DNA of 64,000 nt, taken from positions 1 through 64,000 of the forward strand of contig CAIXQV010000257.1 of assembly GCA_903921605.1 (NCBI GenBank), given 5' to 3'. Shown here in pieces: positions 51,363 through 60,705 of this stretch. Within the stretch, counting starts at the first letter, position 1; every line of letters starts with the position of its first letter. Source of the stretch: an uncultured Planctomycetaceae bacterium (lineage in GTDB: Bacteria > Planctomycetota > Planctomycetia > Planctomycetales > Planctomycetaceae). The notes below the pieces were generated by a model, which saw only the letters and a program-made list of their open reading frames with translations, did not search any database and was not told the origin of the DNA. The position numbers and the translations under genes were made by a program.

Positions 51363-53144
51363 GTGAGTTGGATCCGATCACGGCTCTTCTGGAAAATATC
51401 AGGGCTTTACGCGCTGCTTTCGGCTTTTGCGCTGGTCGGACTTCTGTTGATGGTCACACGGAGGCTGGAGGCTGGTGCAGACGCCCGACAGCAAGCTACC
51501 GTTGAGAATGCACTGCAATGCATTTGCGAGGAACTGATTGCCGGCAAGGACACCCAGACAGTCATTACGGCCTGGAGATCTGTGCTGACAACAGACTCTG
51601 TGCAGCTTTGGCTGGTGACTCCGGACTTGACCGCTGTTGTTTCAGGAGGTCATCCTCTTCCGGCTGAGTTCACGATCCAGTCCGTCATTCGATCAGCCGC
51701 GGATAGTAATTACGCACTCCGCCAAATTCGTCTCGGCGACCAGAAAGAAAACTTCCTGGCTATCGCTCGGACTGTAAAGCCGGAACAACATCCAGAGGGT
51801 GTTCTGATCCTTGTTTCGTTAACACCGAAATCAGCTGCGCAGCAGAGCATTGAGCTGGTCAAATCGGCGGCGACTCGATCAGCAGTTTTTACGTGGTTGA
51901 TCGGAATTCTGTGCATGGCGTTTGTCACCGCTGGGATTGTCGGGCCGTTACAAACCATGTCGATCAATCTGCACCAGTCGATTGATCGAAATCGTCGCGA
52001 AGACATGCTGCTGACTATTTCTGACCGTGATGATGAACTGGGAGAAGTCGCAAATTCTCTGCATGACCTTGAAGAAGAGCGTCAGGATCAGATTAGTCGC
52101 CTCCAGAATACAGAACGGATGGCACGATCTTCCGCTGATCTGCTGACCACTGTGCTGGATTCGATGGTCGAAGGTGTGATCGCGATCGACCTCGATCAGA
52201 AAATCGTGTTTCTGAACACCGGGGCCCGCAATCTACTGGGGATCAGTGAAGCCATCGGAGTTGGGCATCGGCTCTACGAAGCTGTCCGAGTTCCCGCATT
52301 TCTGGAGACCATCAGCGAGGCAATTTCGCTGCGAAAGAATCAAAGCCTCGAGTACCGCACAAGCCGAGAAAAGGCTGATCTGGTTCTGGTCGCTATCCCT
52401 ATACTTCGCGGACCTCATGCCGGAGCGGTCGCGGTTGTCAGAGACATCTCCGAGATGCGACGACTGGAAGCAATGAGGCGAGATTTCGTCAGCGGAGTTT
52501 CTCATGAGCTAAAGACGCCTCTCACGGTTATTCAGGCTTGCACCGACACTCTGCTCGGCGGAGCTCTGGATGACAGATCTGCGGCAGAGCGATTTCTCCG
52601 GCAGATTGATGAACAGTCTGAACGCTTGCTTCAACTAATTTTAAGCATGCTTCAGTTGGCCAGGGTCGAATCCGGGCAACAGGTTCTTCATATCGAAGAG
52701 GTCGAAGTCCGTGCCATTGTTGATGACGTTTTGCGGGGATTCCAGACCGTGGCGGCCAGCAAGTCCGTAAGTCTCCTTCAGACGGGCGCCCCGGAACTGA
52801 TCGTCCGAGCAGATGCACAGGCACTTCAGACCATTCTCAGCAATTTAGTGGATAACGCGTTGAAACATACAAACGCGGGTGGAACTGTCGTCATTGACCT
52901 TTCAGAGCACCAAATTGGGCCGGCCATCATCGTACGGGACACCGGAATAGGTATCCCTGAGGAATTACTAGGGCGAATCTTTGAACGCTTTTACCGAGTC
53001 GAGAAAGATCGGTCGCGAGAACGTGGCGGCTCAGGCCTCGGCCTGGCGATCGTTAAGCATCTTTGTCATGCCATAGGAGCAGAGATTTCGGTGACGAGTG
53101 AAGTGGGGCTCGGGAGTGAATTCCGCGTCCAGTTCCGTCCTTGA
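51363..53144 (+). CDS. phoR: Phosphate-sensing histidine kinase PhoR
   Basis: A 593-residue PhoR-type kinase. TM1 is near residues 12-32 and TM2 near 175-198, with a periplasmic loop of about 140 residues between them, longer than in E. coli PhoR. A HAMP-like linker and a PAS domain (about 262-360) follow. The HisKA motif FVSGVSHELKTPLTVI carries His381, and the ATPase domain has SNLVDNALKHTNAGG, VRDTGIGIPEE and GGSGLGLAIVKH. The start is GTG. It precedes the pst genes, and its partner phoB closes the same cluster. Confidence 0.93.
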   Translation: MSWIRSRLFWKISGLYALLSAFALVGLLLMVTRRLEAGADARQQATVENALQCICEELIAGKDTQTVITAWRSVLTTDSVQLWLVTPDLTAVVSGGHPLPAEFTIQSVIRSAADSNYALRQIRLGDQKENFLAIARTVKPEQHPEGVLILVSLTPKSAAQQSIELVKSAATRSAVFTWLIGILCMAFVTAGIVGPLQTMSINLHQSIDRNRREDMLLTISDRDDELGEVANSLHDLEEERQDQISRLQNTERMARSSADLLTTVLDSMVEGVIAIDLDQKIVFLNTGARNLLGISEAIGVGHRLYEAVRVPAFLETISEAISLRKNQSLEYRTSREKADLVLVAIPILRGPHAGAVAVVRDISEMRRLEAMRRDFVSGVSHELKTPLTVIQACTDTLLGGALDDRSAAERFLRQIDEQSERLLQLILSMLQLARVESGQQVLHIEEVEVRAIVDDVLRGFQTVAASKSVSLLQTGAPELIVRADAQALQTILSNLVDNALKHTNAGGTVVIDLSEHQIGPAIIVRDTGIGIPEELLGRIFERFYRVEKDRSRERGGSGLGLAIVKHLCHAIGAEISVTSEVGLGSEFRVQFRP

Positions 53145-53297
53145 GCATTTCCGTAGCGTTTGGATCATCTCAACACATCGGCTACAAATGGTCTTTTGTC
53201 TGTGCAAAGTGAACAGCACGACCCCGTCGCAGTTCAACAATCGAACTCTTTGAGTTGAGTGGGATTAGCCACAAAGAATTTGCGAATATCCGGGAAA

Positions 53298-53307
53298 TTA
53301 ACAATTC
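53298..53307 (+). promoter_or_regulatory. Pho-box-like element, distal copy before pstS
   Basis: TTAACAATTC, 51 bp upstream of the same element at 53349. A weaker TTAAAA lies 13 bases downstream at 53311. A second bound dimer could occupy this copy, but it may also be accidental. Confidence 0.5.
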
Positions 53308-53337
53308 CATTTAAAACCGGCACCCACCAAATTCGGA

Positions 53338-53358
53338 TTAACGGCATCTTAACAATTC
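53338..53358 (+). promoter_or_regulatory. Pho-box-like direct repeat before pstS
   Basis: TTAACGGCATC and TTAACAATTC are direct repeats with an 11-bp period, about 70-90 nt upstream of the pstS start. PhoB in E. coli and PhoP in Bacillus bind such 11-bp repeats, and TTAACA matches the Bacillus PhoP consensus TT(A/C/T)A(C/T)A. An AT-rich TATTTT about 27 nt further on could be the -10 region. Confidence 0.6.
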
Positions 53359-53427
53359 ATGGATTAAATCGGTCCAGCGAAGATATTTTCGTGCGAACAC
53401 CTGTTCTTGATGTAAGGATCCTTCAGT

Positions 53428-54429
53428 ATGCGATTCAGTGGTAAGTCCCTTCCCGTGATGCTTCTTGCAGTCTTGGTAGCCGTAGTTTCTGGCTGCACAG
53501 TTGAGAACGACGCGACTCCAAATGCAGGAACGAGTGCAGGGGGCGAAGAGGCAACTGCACCTTCCACAAGCAGCGAACCCACACGAATTCAGATTGACGG
53601 CTCCAGTACTGTCAAGGTCATCACCGCAGCAGTTGCAGAGGAATTCGAAAGCAAGTTTTCGGACGTCAAAATTGCACTTAAAGTGACTGGAACTGGAACT
53701 GGATTCAAAGAGATGATCGCAGGGCGGATCGACATCGCAAACGCGTCGCGAGCGGTCAAGGACTCTGAGAAGGCCGATTGCGAAAAGAATAGTATCGAGC
53801 TACTGGAACTGTTGGTGGCCCTCGACGGACTTACCGTCTGCGTTAACAATGAGAACACGTGGGTTGATTCAATCACCGTTGCCCAGCTGAAGAAGATCTG
53901 GGAGCCAGGCAGCACGGTTAAGAGCTGGAAAGACGTCGATGCTTCATGGCCGGATGTGCCCATGGTGCTTTTCGGAGCCGGGGAAGAATCTGGAACGTTC
54001 GACTACTTCACAGAAGCCATCAACGGTAAAGAAGACGAAATCACCGAAAACTACAGCCCCAGCTCAGACGACAATGTCACCATCACCGGAGTATCCGGCG
54101 ACAAAGGGGCCATGGGGTTCTTTGGCTGTGCCTACTACTTTGCGAACAAGGATAAGGTCAAAGCGCTGAAGATTTCACCAACAGAAGATCCAGCCGCTGG
54201 GGTTGCTCCAACACCTGAAGCGGTCAAAGCTGGTGACTACAAGCCACTTTCTCGTCCTCTGTTCATTTATGTGAAGAAGTCCTCACTGGAACGACAGGAA
54301 GTTCAGGATTTTGTTCGCTTTTATCTGAACGAGGGAGCAGCTCAGGTCAGCAAGGTTGGTTATGTTGATGTGTCAGATGAACAAATAAAGGGCAGCCGCG
54401 AAGCATTTGAAGCTGCAGTCAAGAAATAA
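53428..54429 (+). CDS. pstS: Phosphate-binding lipoprotein PstS
   Basis: PstS, 333 residues, captures phosphate outside the membrane for the Pst ABC importer. The signal peptide ends in the lipobox VVSGC, so it is lipid-anchored. The mature part has GSSTVKVITAAVAEEFE, TGTGFKEMIAGRIDIANASR and GAGEESGTFDYFTEAI, which are phosphate-contact regions of the family. AAGGA lies 9 nt before the ATG. It is followed by a hairpin before pstC, which may give pstS the higher transcript level expected for a binding protein. Confidence 0.95.
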   Translation: MRFSGKSLPVMLLAVLVAVVSGCTVENDATPNAGTSAGGEEATAPSTSSEPTRIQIDGSSTVKVITAAVAEEFESKFSDVKIALKVTGTGTGFKEMIAGRIDIANASRAVKDSEKADCEKNSIELLELLVALDGLTVCVNNENTWVDSITVAQLKKIWEPGSTVKSWKDVDASWPDVPMVLFGAGEESGTFDYFTEAINGKEDEITENYSPSSDDNVTITGVSGDKGAMGFFGCAYYFANKDKVKALKISPTEDPAAGVAPTPEAVKAGDYKPLSRPLFIYVKKSSLERQEVQDFVRFYLNEGAAQVSKVGYVDVSDEQIKGSREAFEAAVKK

Positions 54430-54446
54430 TAGTCTGCCGTTCATAA

Positions 54447-54483
54447 GGATCCGGCCCGTTTTTTTTCTTCGGCCGCCGGATCC
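54447..54483 (+). terminator. Hairpin between pstS and pstC
   Basis: GGATCCGGC and GCCGGATCC form a perfect 9-bp stem around a 19-base loop, and CCCGTT plus eight T sit inside the loop rather than after the stem. It begins 17 nt after the pstS stop. It could block 3' exonucleases or partly terminate, so that pstS exceeds pstCAB. No T-run follows the stem, so full termination is doubtful. Confidence 0.5.
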
Positions 54484-54573
54484 CTTGAGAAAGAACTATC
54501 GGCAGAATTCAGAGTATGTGTTGTCCCGGGTCCATTGGAGTCAGAGATCAACGCGATTACTGGACTGATCCCT

Positions 54574-55530
54574 ATGACTATGGGCAAATTACCCGCGTGG
54601 GCCGTTCAAAGGGTTTCGCGCCGCCACGAGAAATTGATTCAGGCGGCGCTGTTCCTTTGTGCGGCCCTTTCAGTGCTGACAACCGGGGCAATTATCCTCG
54701 TTCTGTTGGGAAACGCGGTTTACGCCCCCGGGGCGAGAAATGCTTTTTTTGAACAGGTCTCCTTATGGGAATTCCTGACAGGTACACACTGGAAGCCTGT
54801 TGACGGTCCGGCAGGACGTTTTGGAATCATTCCATTGCTGTCCGGCACGATCATGGTGGCAGTGATTGCGTCTCTGGTAAGCGTCCCGGCTGGACTTGGC
54901 GCTGCGATTTACATGAGTGAATACGCAGCTCCGCGAGAGAGAGAATTCCTGAAGCCGGTCCTCGAGATCCTGGCGGGGATTCCCTCAGTCGTTTATGGCT
55001 TCTTCGCTCTGAAGTTCATCACTCCCTGGATTCTCAAACCAGCCCTTGGGTTTTTGGGGCTGGAGTTGGGCACATTTAATGCGCTCAGTGCTGGAATTGT
55101 GGTAGGCATCATGGTCACGCCATTGATTGCTTCCCTGAGCGAAGACGTAATTCGCTCAGTACCTCGAAGCCTGCGTGAGGCGGCCTATGCACTTGGCAGC
55201 ACTCGATTTGATGTGTCAGTACGAGTTGTTGTTCCAGCAGCATTGTCGGGGATCCTTGCGGCGTTCCTGCTGGCATTCTCTCGAGCGATCGGCGAAACGA
55301 TGGCCGTCGTCATCGCGGGAGGTCAGCAGCCAATCGCGACTCTGAATCCGCTCCGCGGTGCTCAAACGATGACGTCATTCATGGTGCATGCGAGTACTGG
55401 CGACAGTGCAGCCGACTCGATCAGTCGCATGAGCATCTATGCGATCGGAATAGCCCTGTTTGCAATAACCTTGACCATCAACCTCATCTCCGGCTGGATT
55501 CTTCGCCGCTACCGTGAGGTCTACCAATGA
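54574..55530 (+). CDS. pstC: Phosphate ABC transporter permease PstC
   Basis: PstC, 318 residues from the ATG at 54574, one of two membrane subunits of the phosphate importer. Six hydrophobic segments are visible, with the first at about 27-48. The permease signature [19 protein letters not shown] (EAA loop) and the [17 protein letters not shown] motif are typical of PstC. The frame is open to a TTG at 54535, so 13 extra residues are possible. It overlaps pstA by 4 nt (ATGA). Confidence 0.92.
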   Translation: MTMGKLPAWAVQRVSRRHEKLIQAALFLCAALSVLTTGAIILVLLGNAVYAPGARNAFFEQVSLWEFLTGTHWKPVDGPAGRFGIIPLLSGTIMVAVIASLVSVPAGLGAAIYMSEYAAPREREFLKPVLEILAGIPSVVYGFFALKFITPWILKPALGFLGLELGTFNALSAGIVVGIMVTPLIASLSEDVIRSVPRSLREAAYALGSTRFDVSVRVVVPAALSGILAAFLLAFSRAIGETMAVVIAGGQQPIATLNPLRGAQTMTSFMVHASTGDSAADSISRMSIYAIGIALFAITLTINLISGWILRRYREVYQ

Positions 55531-56636
55531 GCGAACAGAATCCTTCCGGCAAATCGGCTCGCACCAATGCTGGTTCCACCAACGGCGCGCCTATCAATGG
55601 TGAGTCAGCAAAGAGACGACCGGCTGTCAGTTTTGTCTCAGGCGGTGATCGACATATTCGCAGCCGGCTGATGCTTTCAAGAGTCTTCGCCTGGCTGTGC
55701 CGCTTTTCCACCTACTCGGCACTTGCTGTCCTTGTGGTGCTATTGGCTGCGATCCTCTACAGCAGCATCGGTCGGCTTTCGCCGGACTTCGTGACGAACA
55801 CAAATTCAACAAGCCCTCTAAAGGCCGGAATTCTGGCCGGGCTATGGGGTTCGTTCTGGCTGATTCTGTTTACTGCGATGTTCTCTGTTCCGGTAGGGGT
55901 CGGGTCAGCGGTGTACCTGGAAGAAATTGCCAAAGACAGCATGCTGGTCCGAATCATCAAGGTCAACCTTGCAAATCTGGCCGGGGTGCCATCGATCGTG
56001 TATGGAATTCTGGGATACACCGTCTTCAGAACTTCTGCCGCAGCAATTGCAGCACTCTTTGATGGAAAGCATGTGATCGGCGTCCTTGGGCTGTTTAAGG
56101 TCCGTCTCTCCAAACTTCCGATTTATGAAGACAATATCCTTGTCGGAGCCCTGACTCTAACACTGGTTATTCTACCAACCGTGATTGCTGCTTCGCAGGA
56201 GGCACTTCGATCTGTGCCTGGTTCCATTCGAGTTGCTTCGCTGGCCCTTGGTGCAACACGATGGCAAACGATCTGGCGTCAGGTAATTCCAGCGGCCCTT
56301 CCGGGGATCTCGACCGGCGTTATTCTTTCAACATCACGTGCCATTGGTGAAGCAGCTCCTCTGATTATGCTGGGAGCCCTCACTTATACGTCCATGTGCC
56401 CTGGCGGGATTGAGTCTCCCCTGGAACTGCTGACCAAACCTACACAGTTGTTGCACGCCCCGCTGGACCAATTTACAGCGATGCCAATTGAAATCTACGA
56501 CTGGTCCAAACAACCTGACGCTCGATTCACAGCCGTGGCGGCCTCCGGAATTGTGGTCTTGCTGGTGGTCTTACTCTCAATTAACTCTGTGGCCATGGTC
56601 GTTCGACACTTTGCCAGCCGACGGCTGAAATGGTAA
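55527..56636 (+). CDS. pstA: Phosphate ABC transporter permease PstA
   Basis: PstA, 369 residues, the second membrane subunit of the importer. A hydrophilic N-terminal extension of about 45 residues ([16 protein letters not shown]) precedes the first membrane segment ([17 protein letters not shown]), so it is longer than E. coli PstA. The EAA loop [19 protein letters not shown] and the [17 protein letters not shown] motif are conserved. It overlaps pstC by 4 nt and precedes pstB by 107 nt. Confidence 0.93.
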   Translation: MSEQNPSGKSARTNAGSTNGAPINGESAKRRPAVSFVSGGDRHIRSRLMLSRVFAWLCRFSTYSALAVLVVLLAAILYSSIGRLSPDFVTNTNSTSPLKAGILAGLWGSFWLILFTAMFSVPVGVGSAVYLEEIAKDSMLVRIIKVNLANLAGVPSIVYGILGYTVFRTSAAAIAALFDGKHVIGVLGLFKVRLSKLPIYEDNILVGALTLTLVILPTVIAASQEALRSVPGSIRVASLALGATRWQTIWRQVIPAALPGISTGVILSTSRAIGEAAPLIMLGALTYTSMCPGGIESPLELLTKPTQLLHAPLDQFTAMPIEIYDWSKQPDARFTAVAASGIVVLLVVLLSINSVAMVVRHFASRRLKW

Positions 56637-56743
56637 TAGTTTCGTTCTGGAATGTTGCAAAACTACTCCGGATCGAATTGTCCCGGCTCATCTCCTCCCC
56701 GGAACAACCTAACAGGGTTCCGGTTAACTGATGCTTTTTCATC

Positions 56744-57571
56744 ATGCCAACACTCTCTTCAGGTAACGTTCCGCCATCTGTCGCCGGCGTTGATCGGGAT
56801 CTCGATATGTCAGCACATCCTGCTGCGATCGAGGCCAGGCATCTGGACTTCTATTATGGAGAGCATCAGGTTCTGTTTGATGTCTCCCTGACAGTTCCAG
56901 AGCGGTCCGTGACCGCGTTGATTGGTCCGTCCGGTTGCGGAAAGAGTACTTTCCTTCGGACAATGAACCGGATGAATGACTTGATCGAAGGCTCTCGGTG
57001 CCAGGGGGAAATCCTGGTGGAGGGCCAGAACATCATGGACCCGGCGGTCGACGTTGTTTTGCTGCGAAAACACGTCGGCATGGTCTTTCAGAAATCGACC
57101 CCGTTTCCCAAGTCGATTTTTGACAACGTGGCCTATGGACCTCGCGTCGCCGGCGAAAAGAACCGAGCGGTACTGGCCGACTTAGTCGAATCCTGCCTCC
57201 GGAAGGCGGCGCTTTGGGAAGAAGTGAAGGATCGCCTGACGACTTCCGCCATGTCGCTCTCCGGCGGTCAGCAACAGCGATTGTGCATTGCCAGAACACT
57301 GGCAACGGATCCTAGAATCATCCTGATGGATGAACCGGCATCGGCCCTCGACCCGGCCAGCACCGACCGGATTGAAAACCTGATCGGAGAATTGTGTGCC
57401 AATTACACAATCGTGATTGTCACTCACAATATGCAGCAGGCCTCACGAGTCAGTCATCAAACAGCCTTCTTTTACAAGGGCAAACTGATTGAGTCCGGCC
57501 CGACCATGAAAATCTTCACACATCCCTCCGAGAAGAAAACGGAGGATTACATTACAGGTCGATTCGGTTAA
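56744..57571 (+). CDS. pstB: Phosphate ABC transporter ATP-binding protein PstB
   Basis: PstB, 275 residues, the ATPase that drives phosphate uptake. The Walker A is GPSGCGKST, the Q-loop region is [11 protein letters not shown], the ABC signature is [13 protein letters not shown], Walker B is [13 protein letters not shown] and the switch His is in IVTHNMQ. About 20 extra residues precede the domain. No strong ribosome-binding site is seen before the ATG at 56744; the ATG at 56810 ([13 protein letters not shown]) is an alternative. An inverted repeat overlaps its stop codon. Confidence 0.94.
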   Translation: MPTLSSGNVPPSVAGVDRDLDMSAHPAAIEARHLDFYYGEHQVLFDVSLTVPERSVTALIGPSGCGKSTFLRTMNRMNDLIEGSRCQGEILVEGQNIMDPAVDVVLLRKHVGMVFQKSTPFPKSIFDNVAYGPRVAGEKNRAVLADLVESCLRKAALWEEVKDRLTTSAMSLSGGQQQRLCIARTLATDPRIILMDEPASALDPASTDRIENLIGELCANYTIVIVTHNMQQASRVSHQTAFFYKGKLIESGPTMKIFTHPSEKKTEDYITGRFG

Positions 57572-57608
57572 GGCAACAGCTGAAATCCCCTGAAAAGGAT
57601 CTTAACCG
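57565..57608 (+). repeat. Inverted repeat at the end of pstB
   Basis: CGGTTAAG overlaps the pstB stop (TAA at 57569-57571) and pairs with CTTAACCG at 57601-57608, an 8-bp match with 28 bases between; inside, ATCC and GGAT can extend it. The right arm is in the context GGATCTTAAC, like the Pho-box-like elements nearby. It may be a 3'-end structure or part of the phoU control region. Confidence 0.4.
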
Positions 57609-57705
57609 ACGGCAGCAACGGCACTTACTACTCAGCGGCAGCGACCGGAAACTACCTTTTGACATAGGCTCTGGGTGCCACAGTTCAGGGCCAGCAGCCC
57701 ACGTC

Positions 57706-57713
57706 TTAACAAT
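57706..57713 (+). promoter_or_regulatory. Pho-box-like element, distal copy before phoU
   Basis: TTAACAAT followed by AAG, 40 bp upstream of the copy at 57746. It lies about 75 nt before phoU, a better distance for an activator site than the copy nearer the gene. Confidence 0.45.
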
Positions 57714-57745
57714 AAGTTTCCTGCCACGCAGAATCTGCAGCCGCC

Positions 57746-57762
57746 TTAACAATTCATTAATA
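57746..57762 (+). promoter_or_regulatory. Pho-box-like direct repeat before phoU
   Basis: TTAACAATTCA and TTAATAGACAT are direct repeats with an 11-bp period; TTAACA and TTAATA both match the Bacillus PhoP consensus. The element ends only about 20-25 nt before the phoU ATG, which is too close for a normal activator site with its own -10 box. Either the transcript is short or leaderless, or the site acts on another promoter. Confidence 0.5.
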
Positions 57763-57787
57763 GACATCATTCAGAGTAACGGCTTCC

Positions 57788-58480
57788 ATGACGATTCACT
57801 TTGTTCGCGAGATGGAGCATCTGCATCGGGACATCCTTTCGATGTGCTCTGCAGTAGAAGAACTTATCAACGATGCTGTCGATGGATTGAAACATGGGCG
57901 CAGTGAACTCGCCCAGGAAGTCTCCGGCCGCGATCGTGAAGTGGATGAGTGGGATATTCGAATTGAAGAAGAGTGTTTGAAGATTCTGGCTCTCTACCAC
58001 CCTGTCGCGAACGATCTGCGTCGCGTCGCGGTGGTGATGAAGATTACGGCGGAACTGGAGCGTGTGGCTGACCTTGCGGTCAGCATTGCAGAACGTTCCG
58101 CCGGGATTGCGCTTTACGGGGAATTTCCAATGCCTGCCCGGCTGGCTGAAATGACCCGCGAAGCTCTCAGCATGCTGCATGACAGTATCGATGCGTTTGT
58201 CGAACAGAATGCAGCGGCAGCCAGAAAGGTCTGTCAACGCGATGAACATGTTGACAATCTGAACAGTCAGTTGATCGACGAAGTCGTTGTGATGATGAAA
58301 CAAAGACCGGATCTGGTCGAACCTGGTCTGCATCTGTTTTCCGTGATTCGTCACGTCGAGCGTGTTGCTGACCATGCGACCAATATTGCAGAAGATGTAG
58401 TTTATCTGGTTGAGGGTGCCATCATTCGGCATCCGAGACTTCACCGCCGATCCGGTGCGAGCGCCACTGGGGGAGCGTAA
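57788..58480 (+). CDS. phoU: Phosphate signalling protein PhoU
   Basis: PhoU, 230 residues, a two-repeat helical protein that couples Pst transport to PhoR and silences the regulon when phosphate is plentiful. Two PhoU repeats with E/DxxxD metal motifs are seen (about 1-110, with VDEWDIRIEEECLKILALYH and LRRVAVVMKITAELERVADL; and 115-215, with VFSVIRHVERVADHATNIAE-like residues). The start MTIHFVREMEHLHRDIL fits the family. It follows pstB by 216 nt, with Pho-box-like elements between. Confidence 0.93.
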   Translation: MTIHFVREMEHLHRDILSMCSAVEELINDAVDGLKHGRSELAQEVSGRDREVDEWDIRIEEECLKILALYHPVANDLRRVAVVMKITAELERVADLAVSIAERSAGIALYGEFPMPARLAEMTREALSMLHDSIDAFVEQNAAAARKVCQRDEHVDNLNSQLIDEVVVMMKQRPDLVEPGLHLFSVIRHVERVADHATNIAEDVVYLVEGAIIRHPRLHRRSGASATGGA

Positions 58481-58550
58481 CGAATCAGGACTTGCGGGGC
58501 TCTTAAAAGCTACCAATTGTCCGCCAGTGCTCGAAGGTATATCCCTCTCT

Positions 58551-59234
58551 ATGTCGCCGACCATTCTTGTGATTGAAGATGAACAGTCGATTGCCGACGT
58601 GGTCATCTACAACCTGCAAAAAGAGGGTTACAGCGTTCATTGGGAACGTGAGGGACGCAGCGGACTCGCTCGTTGTCAGTCTCTGCTGCCCGATCTTTGT
58701 GTTCTGGATCTGATGCTGCCGGGCATTGACGGGCTGCAGATCTGTCGGTTACTGAAGGCCGACTCACGGACAAAGTCTATTCCCGTCATGATGCTGACCG
58801 CTCGCAGTGCCGAGACCGACGAGATCGTCGGCTTTAACATGGGCGCTGATGATTATGTGACGAAGCCGTTTCGGGTCCAGCCGCTGATTCACCGCATCAA
58901 AGCCCTGCTCCGCCGAACAGAAACAGCCGAAGCCGGTAAGAACTTTCTGAGTTTGCACGGGGTAGAGATTGATCGCGCAACTCACTCTGCAAAATTCAAC
59001 GGAATAGAACTCGATCTGACCCCGACTGAATTCCGGATGCTCTGGACACTCATGTCTCAGCCGGGCCGTCCATTCTCTCGCAACGAATTGATGGAGACGT
59101 CTCGTGGCGAAGATGCGAACTCTCTGGAACGCACGATCGATGTCCATGTGCGGTCGCTCCGCAAAAAGCTGGGTGATACCCCGGACCTGATCGAAACCGT
59201 CCGTGGCGTGGGTTATCGCTTTCTGCGAAAATAA
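58551..59234 (+). CDS. phoB: Phosphate response regulator PhoB
   Basis: PhoB-type response regulator, 227 residues. The receiver domain has the phosphate-accepting Asp53 (VLDLMLPGIDGLQ), and the Thr and Lys in MLTARSAETDE and DDYVTKPF. The OmpR-type winged helix (about 130-225) has LTPTEFRMLWTLM and the recognition region RTIDVHVRSLRKKLG. The ATG at 58551 (MSPTILVIEDEQS) is the domain start; its ribosome-binding site is weak. It closes the pst operon 70 nt after phoU and is the likely partner of PhoR, binding the Pho-box-like repeats. Confidence 0.93.
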   Translation: MSPTILVIEDEQSIADVVIYNLQKEGYSVHWEREGRSGLARCQSLLPDLCVLDLMLPGIDGLQICRLLKADSRTKSIPVMMLTARSAETDEIVGFNMGADDYVTKPFRVQPLIHRIKALLRRTETAEAGKNFLSLHGVEIDRATHSAKFNGIELDLTPTEFRMLWTLMSQPGRPFSRNELMETSRGEDANSLERTIDVHVRSLRKKLGDTPDLIETVRGVGYRFLRK

Positions 59235-59481
59235 TCGGGCGGGTGCTTTGCCCATTACGCTGCAGGCCATGGCCGGTGTCGGCTGACTTCGGTACTTTCC
59301 AACGTCCGATGCTGCCCGTAATCTGATCACCGTGCAGCCTCTGTCGGCGAGCCCGCAAAGCCGCCCGCTTCAATTTCTGCGCACACACTTTCCCAATGAG
59401 CGTTTGGGTTGCACCTGTCGAGAAGATATCCTTGCCACGATAAAGCCGTTGATTCTGTCACCGCTGGAAGGAAACATACTC

Positions 59482-60639
59482 GTGAAAATCTCGCAGCTCG
59501 AAGTCTTCGTCATTGGTGACGGACCGGAGATCGATCCAGACAAGGGCGGCGTTGAGCCTCTGGCTTGTCTTCGCATTCATACCGACGACGGAATTACAGG
59601 GCTGTCAGAAGTCTTTCGTGTTCCACCGGGTGTTGTGCAGGCGACTGTGGGTGACTCACAAACGCATTTTGGAAAACTTCTGACTGGTCAGGAGATCACG
59701 CATCCCGAACGACTCTGGCAACACATGTGGGACGCGTTGATGCATACCAATCGGCGAGGCTGGGAAATCATCATCCTGGGAGCACTTGATGTCGCGATCT
59801 GGGACATCTACGGCCAGATGCTCAATCAGCCTGTCTGGAAATTGCTGGGAGGAATCCAGCGAGGACCATTTCAGTCAACAGTCGGCTCAACCGTCGAAGT
59901 GATCCCTTACTGCACATTGGTCTCGGACGTGTGGGGCGGCGAGGCCATGTTTTCGCAGCAGGTAGCCCGAGCCGAATTGCTGGCTTCCATGGGCTACAGA
60001 GCGTTCAAAGTTGAACCCATGATGTCATCCCCCCACGACGTGGTTGAACTGGCTCGCCGATGTCGTAAAGCCATCGGAGACGACCTCGCGCTGATGGTCG
60101 ATGTGGGTTATCTGTTCAATGACGTTCCTACGGCTGTTCGTGTTTGTCGAGAACTTGAAGAACTAAACCTCACATTTTTTGAGACGCCTTTTCCAGTCGA
60201 CAACCCCGAGCCTTATGCAAAACTAGCGGCCAAGACCTGCATTCCGCTCGCGATGGGCGAACATGGCGTCACACGCTGGGAGTTTCTGGACATGATGGAC
60301 CGCGGCGACGTGAGTGTCGTGCAGCCCTACATGACGACCTGTGGAGGACTCACAGAAGCCAAGCGCATCGTGGAACTGGCTCTCCCGCGCGGAGCCCAGG
60401 TGTGCCCGGGCAACTGGTCAACGCAAATTCTCGGCGCCGCCTCCGTGCACCTGGCAACATACTCGCCGATTACACCCTTCATTGAGTTCGCTCCGGCGGA
60501 GGTATTTGAATCACCGCTTCGTCGAGAACTCCAGAGTGCTGGATTTCCAGTGATCAACGGAGCAATCAATATCCCGACCAAGCCCGGCATCGGATATGAG
60601 ATCCCAGACGACGTGCTGGCCGCCTTCAGAATGGGATGA
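59482..60639 (+). CDS. Enolase-superfamily protein (mandelate racemase/muconate lactonizing-like)
   Basis: A 385-residue protein of the MR/MLE type. The N-terminal capping domain (KISQLEVFVIGDGPEIDPDK) and the TIM-barrel part are complete. Metal ligands are likely Asp in LMVDVGYLF, Glu in FFETPFP and Glu in AMGEHGVTRW. The usual KxK second-strand base motif is FKVE here, and the end of the barrel reads CPGNWSTQILGAASVHL in place of the usual His motif. A substrate cannot be given. The start is GTG at 59482 with GGAAGGA upstream; an open frame extends to 59332. Confidence 0.82.
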   Translation: MKISQLEVFVIGDGPEIDPDKGGVEPLACLRIHTDDGITGLSEVFRVPPGVVQATVGDSQTHFGKLLTGQEITHPERLWQHMWDALMHTNRRGWEIIILGALDVAIWDIYGQMLNQPVWKLLGGIQRGPFQSTVGSTVEVIPYCTLVSDVWGGEAMFSQQVARAELLASMGYRAFKVEPMMSSPHDVVELARRCRKAIGDDLALMVDVGYLFNDVPTAVRVCRELEELNLTFFETPFPVDNPEPYAKLAAKTCIPLAMGEHGVTRWEFLDMMDRGDVSVVQPYMTTCGGLTEAKRIVELALPRGAQVCPGNWSTQILGAASVHLATYSPITPFIEFAPAEVFESPLRRELQSAGFPVINGAINIPTKPGIGYEIPDDVLAAFRMG

Positions 60640-60705
60640 GGCTGGCTTCATCAATCAGTTTCACGCGCGTTGTGATTTGCGGAAGTCGCAGGGTCCGCAA
60701 ACATA

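Noticed and set aside
57767..58606. 279-residue open frame antisense to phoU
   Set aside because: phoU is clearly the real gene; the antisense frame has no motif.
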